Source: Onchidella celtica
Taxonomy: Eukaryota > Mollusca > Gastropoda > Systellommatophora > Onchidiidae
Reading direction: 5' to 3'
Assembly (NCBI GenBank): GCA_963931925.1
Contig: OZ007567.1
Span: forward strand, 80,361,186-80,425,185
DNA length: 64,000 bases
The stretch's first letter is position 1; every line of letters starts with the position of its first letter. The position numbers were made by a program, and so were the translations under genes. The notes beneath the pieces are model-generated. The model was not told where the DNA came from. It did no database searches and was given only the letters and a program-made list of their open reading frames with translations. Shown one piece after another: positions 46,701 to 58,700 of this stretch.

Positions 46701-49700
46701 TTCATTGAATCTTTTTTATACGCTTGTATGTAGGCTTTGAAAAGACAACAAAAAAAAACAAAAAAAACTGCATGAAAACGGCCACCGAAAGACATTAGAA
46801 CCATTGGTTTACATGCAGTTTGTGTTTGGATGAAATGGACTTGAAATTTTTCATCGGCTCCAATTAATCCCATCCACCAACATGCAAATCCTGCCACGGT
46901 TTTAAAAGTTCTCATTTGTCAGTGCTTCAGAGGACTGGCAACACCTTATAGGTATAGCAGTTGCTAACTAGTAGTTGAAATCTTAGGAGCTCTACCCAAA
47001 ATAAGTTTTGGCAAGCCACGGCGTACAAAAACCGGATACTTTAGTTGGCCGCCGGTAATAGGCTGGAGGCGCCCGCGGTCGTTGGGCCGTGACGGTGATC
47101 GCGGTTACTCATCGGTGAGCGAGCGCCGTAGAATGGATGTTGCAAAACGCGTTTTTTTTTTTACTTTATCGGGGAGATATTACGCTAACAATGTTTGGTT
47201 CAGCGATTAATTGTTAGTGGATAGCAGTAGGCAAATGCTGTTAGTGTAAGATATCGAAAGAAAAATACTTAAATATTGATTGTTTTAGTTGTAGTAGGTA
47301 GTTAAAGTTGACCCTGTTTCAATGCTGACTCTGTTGTTAGATATGACATAATAAAGATCCATAATTCGGTAACCGCCGGTCGGTTCCCGTTCAAATTTAC
47401 AACATATGAAGTAGACACATGTACAAGCTTTCTCACCAAGTTGCTTTTTTGCCGCAGCTTTTAAAATGCGTACAGGTCAATGTAAACAGCTGCGTGTTGT
47501 CACATGGCATATTATGTCGCCCTTAGCTTGCACATGCCGTCTCCTCGTAAGAATGTTTGCGCATTAATTTTCTTTTACTTGGAACAGCTTATTTATGTAC
47601 ACTAAATACAGTTTCGAAGTGCCCCACAATTTGGTTCATTTTGTGTGGAGGAGTCGGTCTCTGAATTTTCATTTGGCCGCACTTTAGGCCAGGGTTTGAC
47701 TGTGCAGCTCAGTGATAAATTCTAGTTTACGAAAGTCATCATTGATGCTACATACTCTTTTTTTTTTTAGTTTGGCGATAGCCTGGTGGCTACTCGCACT
47801 GCCTTGTTCACCCAGCAACCGAACCCGAATGTTATTATCTTTAGTATGTAGATCTAGTGGTGTTCTACAATGTACTGTTCTGGGAGTGTTTTGTTGGGCA
47901 ACATCCTCCTGTATGTCACATTGTAATTGTCTATCACTATCATTATCAGAGTTTGAAATCCAGAGAGTGATTCTATATGGACGGGTTTAGTGTATGAGAT
48001 GGCTCTGTGAACTTGACTGAAAGAGCTGTTGAGATAGTCGAATGTCATTTGCAGTGTACATGCCTCCTCGATGATGAATGGGGTTGCGTGTATGCGTTTT
48101 TGCCTGAGTGACAATCTCTTCAGTGAGGCTGAGATTCTTATGGCAGTGGTTATCAATAAATGACCTGCTGCTATAACAAGCATATGGTGAGATTCTGGGT
48201 GTTTTGAGAATTCCATCGAAACAGGAAGCAAGAGGGCCAGAGTTAAGGGTGAGCCCAGTAAATGTGCTAAGAGATAATGCGTCTTCTGTCTGCTTCAATT
48301 CTTGTGTGTATTTTGTTTTGTCGGCGTCCGTGCCGCTGAAAATTATGCTAGTTACATTTATATAGGGTATGTCCTGGCTGGTTGTTTCAGTGATGTTTTG
48401 GTCAGTTATATTTGTTTTAGAGAGGCTTGTGCTTGGAGAGTCTACAGTGGTGTTGTTTTTTTTTTGGCTGCTGAGGTGAGACGACTGGGATGCAAACTGC
48501 TTCAGTAGGACACAGCCGTGAGACATTCGCTGGCTCTGCTGTTTCGTTACAGATGGGGTTGTATTCGCTCCTAATGTTTAAACTGTTTTCAAAAGTAGGT
48601 CGGAGAATCAAGTGGAACTGCTTTGTTGACGTTTAGCGCCCTGAACTATCTTGTAACATTCTGGACAGATATATTTGGAATGTTTCTCGATATAGCCTTC
48701 CCTGATATCTAGTCGGCAGACAAAAAAAACCCCAAAAAACGTCGCAAGCAACTGATGAACACACACACACACACACAAAATGGTTTTTGGTCTGTTTTTT
48801 GTTGTTTTTTTTATTATCAACCAAACACACGTCACAAATGTCCAGAGCAGAAATATGCTTATTTCGTGCATGATTCACGTTATTATGTTCAAGCAGTTTA
48901 TTACATCACTAGAAAGTCAGTAGTTTGGCCAACTTAACAACAATAGGTGAGCACGTCACATATAAATTGATATAGTGTTCCAACTAAAGTTGCGGCATTA
49001 TTGAAATTAGCGCAGACAGATCATAAATTATTTCTGATCACACAGATGAAAACTGCTAACTGTTTTCGCCGGCCAGTTTTGTGTAATTAAGAATAGTTTA
49101 TCAGCGATTGGGCACGGGAAAAGTACAAAATATAGGTAATACATACATGCATAGAAGAAAGACAAAAGCACGTGGAAAGCTGGAATTTGCGCAGACTGTA
49201 AGGGAAAGATTGTTGCTATAGTCTTCATAGCAAGACATCGGGATGGGTCCACGGGGACTGTCACAAATTTGATATCAAAAGAGCCGAATTTTAACATGAA
49301 AGCGTCTCCCGTTAATTGCTGCCCGCGGAGCGAATCTGACCGCATTGATCCCAGTGAGCATTCCCGCGCACGAGATTTATGACCGCCAGCCGGCGACAAC
49401 TAAGAGGCGCGATTTCGAGCATTTTTGTACGCCGTGAAGCACATTTGGGAGATAAATTTAGGTGGGACTTAAATATCTGATTCTCATCATGACTACAGCT
49501 TTAAAGTGCTAAAGAATGTATTTGTCACCATGACCTCATTTTTTGGAATAAGCTGTGTTCAGATGGTTGTGTTGTTAAAATTTGGCTGTCTCAGAATCCA
49601 TTTTCATGTTTCTTTTTAATCCATTTTAGTGCTGGAGGACCATGGTTAGTCACAGACATGAGGAGAGGAGAAACAATATTTGAACTAGATCCACATTTGA

Positions 49701-52700
49701 AGGTAAGCACAAAGTTAGCATTTGTATATTGTTAAGTAGCAGTACCATTCTTATGTTTTGACTTTTTTTTTATTAAGCAGTGCAGTTAGATGCAAGCAGG
49801 TTTTTCTTAGCAGATCATTTACTTTGTTCAAATTGGAGTTTATCGGTCAAGTACATCAGTAACTGTTACACACATAAGTAAAATGAGTAGGGCAGTCGAT
49901 CATAACTTTCATTCTTTTTTTTTTTAAAAGAGATGAAGTTGTATGACCACTATGAGCTGAAATTATTATTTTTACTTAAATTAAGTTTCTTTGTTTGGTT
50001 GAGGGATGTGGGGGCATGCAAATTCAGAGAGCAGGTAAGTACAACTTATAAATGATTCAGCAGGTTCATGAAAAATGCTACTAGGGAAAATATAATAATA
50101 TTGATCATCTTGCACAACATTTTAAACTGGCCTTTGATTTTGGAACACCACAGTGTTCCTTACACATGATTAGCATGTGTTTTCTCTTACTGACAGTTTT
50201 TCTTATCTGATTTACTCTGATTATAATTCAAGGGCTTCATGGTAAACTGTCGCAACTTAAATTTTTTTTTTAATTTTCAGAAGAATCAAAAGGCAATAAC
50301 TTTCTTTACCAGACTTAATAGTAATAATAGTTTTTAAAAAGTTATTTAACCCTTAGTTTTGAGAATTTAACCCTCTATTTATAAGACAATCTGCAGGCTG
50401 ACAAGGCTACAAACTTGCCAAATATCTCAATTTTTTTAAAAGTTGAGTTAAAAGTTTACGGTGCTGCCCTTGATATTTCATAATACAGTAGTCTCCGTCT
50501 AAGAACCCGGTCAACGGGAGACAGAAAAAGCGGGTTCTTAGGCGGACCGGGCATTTAGGCGGGTATCAAAAGATGCCACTCATATTTGACTTCCCGTGTT
50601 CATTGCTTATCCCCCTTGATTGCTCAGACCTGGGTGGTGACCTCGTAATGAAAATTAAGCGTTGAACATTTTAAAAATTTATTATTTTTTGGGGGGAATG
50701 GTCAGAGTTACAACTTATGGCTAACAGAATGCTCTTTTCTTACAGTGATGATTGTGTAACGAATGCAATGTTTCAAACTGAACAATCAAGTTGTGAATCA
50801 CAGATGCCGATTTTAGACGGCACGAGGCCCGGTGATACCCTGTGTAATAACTACAATCAGCCACAAGTACATGTGCTGTGCAAACCAAGCACGTGGTCAA
50901 TTACGTATAAAATTCTGCCCCTCGAGTCAGACAACAGTAGATATCAGGTAATGACTATGCTAATTTAGTCTAGGAGTGGCCTGCTTGCACACGAAAGACG
51001 TAACTGGGCTCCATCCTTTGTACGGATCGCCTCCCCCTACCTTCCCTCCACCCGTTTTTTTTTCACTGTACTGTGTGGCTTTGTTCTATCCCGTCTACTT
51101 GAAAGAGAATTTTGCGTAATAATATGGACATTTTACGTAAAAGTGTGCTCATCTCTCGGTCAAATGCCGGGTTCTTAGGCGGATTTTTCGTTTCAGAGCG
51201 GGTTCTTACGCATGTAAATTACAGTGAAAAAATTCGGTTTCGCGGCAACAGCGGGTTCTAAGGCGGCGAGTTCTTAGACGGAGACTACTGTACTAAATTT
51301 CAAAGCAGTAGATATCAGTAGTATGTCATGGTTTGCAGTTTGTGAAATGCCATGAAATGTTTATCAGTTTTGTGTAGGTATAGGCCTGAGTATTCTACAT
51401 GTTCTATCTACAATATTGAATTCATTTCTTTCATAAATTTTTTCTCAGGAGAGAGTAGATCAAGGAATAGAGCAGGAGGGTTCAAATCTCAGTGGTGTAA
51501 GTGCCTGGTGCTCTTGGGATGAACCTGGTGACAATGACAATCGTAGTTCAGACAGCGATGATGACAAGGAGAACAGAAGAGATCAGGACGAGGAGGAAGA
51601 TGAGAAAGTCCGGGAAAGAAGAGGGAGCAATGAAGTGGACAGAAGACCTATAAGTGACTATGGTGTGTTCACTGAGTTTATGGCAGTGACCATCCCAATA
51701 GTTGTTGATAATATGAAATTTAGAATCCATGCAGATCTGTTCTGTAGTAAAGAAGCCTTATTTCCTTCAAAACATTTTTTTTTCCATTCAGTATCTGAGT
51801 CTGAAATGTATGACTTCTGGATTAACTTTTGTGCGTGTGCACGTGTCATGTGTGCATTTTTGTGAATACCTTGTTAATGTCTGGTACTGAAATATATGAT
51901 CACTAGATGGTCAGTTAAGAGAAGATTCAGACTTTATTGCTGCTTTCATTTGATAAAGTGATTTCAAATTGGATTTCATTTCATTTTTATCCAAATTTGA
52001 GCATATTTGCAGATCGATGGTGCATTTGAATTTACTTTGACCAGTAAAGTTGAAAATGGGCAAGAGAAACTCATTTAGAAAGGGCTCTTTTGGCTGATGA
52101 ATATGTGCACTGTGAAGAAGATACATTTATCATTAGGAAATTGCTTGGCTTTCATAGTTGGAGGGGATTTTTTTTTTCCTTTTATTTGTGAATACCATAC
52201 TATTTGAATGTATTCAAATGTTGTGTTTGTTTTTTCTGCTCCTGCCCATAGAATCAGAACAGATAAAAGAAACATTGAAAAAAGGTCTAAGCAGCACACA
52301 TCTTCATGTGAAAGATGAGTAAGTATTGCATCATTTTACTTACTTTCAAGAAGTCACCAGAAGAAAATGAATTGTTGTATCAAGACCTGTCGAACAATAA
52401 AAAAAATTTCCATGTTTAGGCTTCTTTGTTTGAAAATGGAATAATTGTTGTGGTGCTTCTGATGCACGGTTGCTTTCAAACTCAAATTGGCAACAATAAG
52501 AGTACATGTAGGTAAATTTTTACATTGCTATTTTGTGATGAGCACCTCACCTTTATGAAGTGCGTTGGTGTTTTATGGCTTTTTAAAATGTTTTTGTTTC
52601 AGATTACAAACACAATCTAGAAAAGAATCATTTGACAGCACAGTGAGCTCCGAGGGTCCAATAGAGCTTATCAGAACACGTTCACTTGAATCTGTCCACC

Positions 52701-55700
52701 TCAAATTCAACCTGGAAGCAGGCTCATTACTTCCATTGGCCTTAAGGTACTATTTCTTTATTCCTGAAAACATTTTCTTAAGATTTCCGAAAACATTTTC
52801 TTAAGAAAATAATAATGTGGACTTGCATTTATCCTGAGTTTTATTTGGCACTGAGATCATATATAAATGTGTGCACTTGTTTGCTTTCTAAAACATTTTA
52901 TCTTTCATGTGGTTATGCTTTATGTGAGATCAGGAGAGAAGGAATTCTTTTGCAGTGGAAAAGTGTATTTTTTATTTGTAACTTTCAATTATGTTATATA
53001 TTTTCTTTAAATGACAATGACATTTTTTCAACTTTATAGTATTGGAGAGTAGTTCCATCATTTTCAAAGATGAGAAATGTCATTGATTTCAGATTTAACT
53101 CATTCACTACGGTAAGCTGAACATTCAGCTTGCAGATTTTCACTTTGCTATGGAAAGCTGAAAATTCAGTTCAAGTTGACACCGCTTTTCCTACACTAAT
53201 GTCTAAGTCAACTTCTCGAAATATTGAATCCCTTCCAGGTTCATTGATTTTCCTTTACTTTAATGTCTTATGTTTATGCGGTGACAGAAAAAAATCTCTT
53301 TGAACTATGTCTAAATTTCAAATGGGATAGTGTTGAGAATTCCTGTCCACACCCACAAAAGCCACTGTAGGAGTTAAGGAGTTCAGGGATGTAAATCTTC
53401 CGTCTGTTCCGTCCAAAGCACGGTTCCCGACTCCGCCCTTTCCGCCCGAGGCGCGATCGCAGACCGTCTGCCACCTTCTGCCAGGTGCACTAAACACACA
53501 ATTCGTCCTCAAATCGGTCGACAGTTCTTTAGAAATCTGGCAAACCGAGTAAGGTCTAATCGTGATCTATTTGCCTAAAAGATTTCTTTTGTTGTTGCCT
53601 TTCACTTCCGTTGGCCTAGTGGTGTAGCCTCACTGCCTGTAGCGATGTTTCACATGCGGTTTCCGACACGGATTTTGTGGTGGTGATGCTAGAAAGCTTT
53701 GCCAGCTCTAGACTGGGATTTAAATTATTTTCTCAGTATGAATAAATGGGAGGTCTTCCGCCCGTCCGCACCATAATGTTTACCACTATTAAGTAAAGCT
53801 CACAGTTACACATCGTCACTGTTATCAGTTTAAAATCATAACACATGGAATGGTCAGATGGACCTGGGGGCATGAAGGTCTAGTCAGTTTGTATCAATGG
53901 GCGGTAGTCAGATTGACTAATCAGGCGAAAAGAAGCTGGGGTAGTTGTGTTTTCTTAACTGGCGCGGACGGGTGGAAGACCTTCCAAATAAATTTATGAT
54001 ACCAAGTGCATGACTCTGAAGAAGTTCAGGTGGCAGTCGGCAAAGACTAGATCTAGATCTAGAATCTGGAAAGCTAGATCTCTAGATCTCCAAGTTTAGA
54101 TCTAATCTGGTCTAAATCTGAAGAGAATCGACACGTAGCCCTACGGGATTTGGTATCAACTTCTTTTTTAACAAACTCAGCCAAGACAGTTATGCATTGT
54201 GCTTGTTTTGTTATGGTAAACTACTTTTCATCAATCTCTATAACATATGACCGTAAGTGTAATGGATCTAAAGTACAGCCATTCTATAACTGTGTAAGTG
54301 TGTCAGATTCTTTCTTCTTATTGTCTTTCCCTTAATAGGAAATGGATTTACTGTATAGTTTTAAGTTAATTACCAATATCAGGCTTCGTTCTTTTAAAAC
54401 GGTTGGGATTAATTAGGCCTACACTACATCTTAACTCATTCCCTACTGGGCCATTTTCCTCATTCTGACCAGCCCATTTTCACTGACCTTATTTTTCACC
54501 TCAGTTGATGCCACAAAATTTAGTGTAGCTCGTATGTTTTGACACCAAACCCCAAAGTGTTATATATCAAAATGAAGAGAAATAATACATCTTGCATGCA
54601 ATGTTAGTCAAAAGTTATTTTGAAATGAACAGACAAAGATTAGGTTGTCAAAACAGAAAGTGCATTATGTAATTTTCATAATACAACACATAAATTTTCA
54701 ACTTACTGTTTGAAGATCTCAAAGACTGCTAATCCAATATGCATGAAATTTTCACAGGTCGCTTATAATCCAATTGTCTTTAGGTCATGAAAATTTCAAA
54801 TAAATACGATGAAAAATAAAAAAATTACACCACAAGAAAAAAAATGTAGTAAAACTGAAAAAAATGCTAAAAAATTGCTGGGTCCCTCCACTTGTCATGA
54901 GCCCTACTGTTTATAGTCCACCAGTGTATGCCAAAGTCTGAAACATGGTTCCTTACACAGAAAAGGCTTCCCAGGACATACTGCGCAAGTATTCCTTGTT
55001 GGCTTGCTGCATACCTGACAGTTGCGATCTTTCCCTGCTGATGACGGAAAATGATTTGCCGGCACAATGCGGACGACAGGGTTATCTGTGACCATCGGTG
55101 CAGGATTTTGGACAGCTGTTGGAATATGAGGTGGCGGGGTATCCATTATAACCGCAGCTTTTGTCAGCTGGCGAATCAACTCCGACTTGAAGGCAATCAG
55201 GCTTGCAGCTGATCGACTTGGCGTTTGTGGCCGTGACAAACGAAATAGAATGTTTGCATTGATTTGAACAAGTTCAAGCAACCAGTGAAATATCTTTTTC
55301 CACCACTTGTGGCTTTTTCTTTTATGGCAGCCATAATATTGGACCATCTGGTCTGCCCTGTCACAGCCGTTCATATTTTGGTTATATAGGTTGATTGGTG
55401 ATGGCTTGATGATATCTCCCCTTCGATTCTCAATTGTTGTGGTTTCCACTGCCCCTTTGCTTGTGATAACCGCACAAAACTTCTTGGCTTTTTTGTCACG
55501 GAATGCTACTGCAAGATACTTCTCGTTATTGCTCATGTACCACTTCATTTCTTGGTGCTTCAGAGATAAGGTTTTGAGGTCTCCAGGTAGATGTTTCCGT
55601 CGTATGTCAACTGTGCCGGTATAGTGGTGACTCTTCATGGACAGGAACTCGAGCAAGGGCAGAGACGTATAAAACCTGTCTCCAAAAATGTGATGGCCTT

Positions 55701-58700
55701 TGGCAAGTGGAGTGATCAATTTACTGAAAACTTTCTCCGCCTGCGTGCACTGTGGGTCGAGGTCTGGATGATAGGCAGTCTGAGCCCCGTAGTAGGTGAA
55801 CAGGTTCAGAACATAACCAGTTACACTGTCACACAAGCCAAATGTTTTGATGTGATATTTCGATGGTTTTGTGGCGTTGAATTGTTTGTTCTTCCACCTG
55901 CCTTTATACCCAATAACCATTTCATCAATTGAAAGGTTGCGGCCAGGGTAAAAAGCTCCTTGAAAAGAGGCCATCAGACTTTCGAGGAAGGGCTCAATTT
56001 TGTCCTGTGCTTCTGCATTTTCCCCACCAGCGTGCAGGACCGTATGATAGATTACTTCGAACCGTGTCCTGTTCATCATCTGACCGTACCATGGGGTGTA
56101 AAGGTGTAGATCTTTTACTGACCAGTAGCTCTTCACAGAGTCTCGAGGGTTTAGGCCCATTGCTATCAAGATAGCCAGAAATTTGAAAAGCTCTGGCCTT
56201 GTGATGTCTTCCCATTTGTTGAAGACTGAATGCCTCCTCTGGTTTTTCTTTTCAATGACAAGCTTCCTGGCGTAGGCATTTATATTGGCTATCAGGATAT
56301 CCACAATATCATCATTGAATAATTCCAAGTAGCAGTCCAGTTGGGAAGATTGCGCAGTTATGCGATCACTGGTGATGCCATTGTTTCCCTCACGGACAAA
56401 ACGAAACTGGTTTGTGGTCTCTCCAGTATTCACGTTTTTCCACTTCAGTAGATCTAGATCTAGACCTCTGTTGCCAGTGTTGGTAGTAGTTGTTGTACTA
56501 GTACTGGCAGCCCCTGCTGTTCTTTTTCCTCCAGTTCCAGGTCTATTCATAGGGCCTTTCCCCTTACCAGCACACTGTTGCTGAGTGCCACGCCCATTTT
56601 CCAGATTATCATCACTCTCCTCACTACTACTTGAGTTATACTCGTCACCACTGCTTTCACCACCGTCTGTATCTGACTCAGATAACACTGATGGTTCGTC
56701 TACATCGTCCTCAGTGCCATTTATCCACGAATCCAGCATTCCCATAGCTTTCTTAGCACAATAACGCTTGGGTGGGCCTTGCCCTGATGGCCCTGGCTCC
56801 ATTTTACTGAACTTACAAACTTGTAAGTAAATGCTGCTCAAAAACGGTCGTTCGTATGCCTTTCTTTCGCGCTAAAGCCTGACTAATGCTTTCAAACGAG
56901 GAACAGGAAGTCACTCTTCAATTTCAAAAGATAGGAAAGATTGATAGAAATAGTGGTTTGGAAATATTGGATTAGACAGGCACCGTATTTCTTGAGCTGC
57001 AAAACGCGGCTCACGGTCCTGGTGGGTGAGAATCCTGAGCCGCAAAATGCGGCTCGCGGTAGGGAATGAGTTAATCATTTTTTCTGTGCGGTTTCCGGGC
57101 ATACCGCACAATTTCGTTCGATACTGTCGCCGGCTGTTTACATCCCTGGGAGTTGAGAAAAGCACTGTGTTTTACATTGTATCAATGTCTTGTGTCTATT
57201 AATTGTGGATGGTTGACTATATTGCATGCTCAAGCTATATTTCTCCTTTAGTTTTACTGTGGGATGTACTTTGGAGATTCTGGACTTGCTTGTGTAAGTA
57301 GTAGTCAAATTTTTTCATTTGATTATATTTTTTGTTCCCAGGGGCCGATTAAAGCATGGTCGCCATTTTACATTCAAGGGCATCATGAACGACATTGCAA
57401 TAACTCTAGTCTCTTCATCAGTAGTTGGATCTATTACAGACGAAGAACATCCTTTTGCAGCACACGGGACCTGGTTACAGGTGAGTGCTGTGGCCAGTGC
57501 GGAGGAAAATATAAGTAGCAGGCACCAAAATCTTCTAATGTAATGTTGCCACTCACTTTGCTTCATTGAAATCATCCAATATTCTTGGTGAAGTTCAGAA
57601 ATATTTTGTTTTTCAAGTTGCTTGGTAATATTAACTGAGCTCTTTGGTGTCTCAGATTATCCAACAGGAAGAAAAATGTGGGAGTCAAATTTTAAGGAAG
57701 TTAATCATTGTCTGTGAAACTTTATTGGAGACAGCATCAGACTGTCTGCTGCTTGTCAATCAATCACTAGAAGAAAGGCATTGTTGATCTGGAAACATAG
57801 ATTAACATTTTAGTTAATACTTTTTTTAATCAGTGGTTTTATTTTTCTGAGTAATTGAATGAATATTTGAGAGTAGGGACACGTAATTTCAAATGCTTGT
57901 TATATGTTTGTGCAATATGTTAACTTGTCAAGTAACTCAATTGGAGAATATTTGTTTTTCAGATTCTTATCAGTGGTACTTGAAATCCATTAGATTTGTG
58001 TTAGATGTTTGCAGTGATTATTTTATTTGGCATGGTGAATTATGTGTCGTTCTGTTCCAACTTTAGGTTCTGATTCAAGATGAGGCACTTGATGACATGA
58101 TTGAAGATCTTGATGAGCTATCCAATCCTGATGAGGTAAGTTTGGTCTATGTGTTACACAGCCATCCAAGAAAACAACCTCTGTTTGGCTTTTACATTAA
58201 GTATCTGGATGATGTTGTGCCCTACTACTGTATTCATGGCCAGAGATTTATGACAAATGGCTTTTTTTTTTCTTCTTGTTTTCAAGTGAAGACTTGTTTT
58301 AAAATATCCCTACTGTAAGTAGTACTGCCCTTGTTTACTCGTTAAACAGTACTCAATGATAGGGATGGTACTTTAACCCCAGCTAAAAGAGGGTCATCAT
58401 CTTTAGTAGGGGTTCGTGGGCATACTGTAATTTCAAAAAAATCATGTGGGGAGAAAATTGTTTATTACTGATCAATTCTATGATAAATTCTATACTTTTG
58501 TTATACTAATGGATCTGCTCTGCTGTAAACTAAGCCAAACTGTGCCATCTTTGCAATCCCATAAAGGCTTAGATGTTATTTTTTGGGTAGTAAGGGGGTC
58601 TGCAAACAAGTGTTACTTTGGCAAAGGATAATAAAATCAGTGATAGGAAGACTTCTCATGCAGCCCAAAGACCCATTTAAAGCCAACCAAATTGTTTGTT

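Larger units (their letters stand above)
53384..57148. mobile_element. TIR element with 6-bp duplication, host of the piggyBac
   Basis: It begins CAGGGATGTAAA and ends with the perfect inverse TTTACATCCCTG. GGAGTT is duplicated exactly at 53378-53383 and 57149-57154. Without the inserted piggyBac it is about 1.12 kb. No transposase was recognised. Ends and 6-bp duplication resemble the intron 7 element of ARP1. Confidence 0.75.
52747..57341. other. SUFU intron 9 with nested transposons
   Basis: This 4595-bp intron carries a TTAA-flanked stretch (53099-53373) and an outer TIR element (53384-57148). The outer element in turn contains a small MITE (53748-53983) and a piggyBac (54435-57070). Little host intron sequence remains. 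Confidence 0.7.

Noticed and set aside
47987..48526. 179-aa Ser/Thr-rich minus-strand ORF
   Set aside because: Low-complexity composition and an overlapping 125-aa ORF in another frame; not supported as a gene, only noted as a possible remnant.
55391..56584. Plus-strand ORFs across the piggyBac
   Set aside because: Antisense shadows of the transposase.
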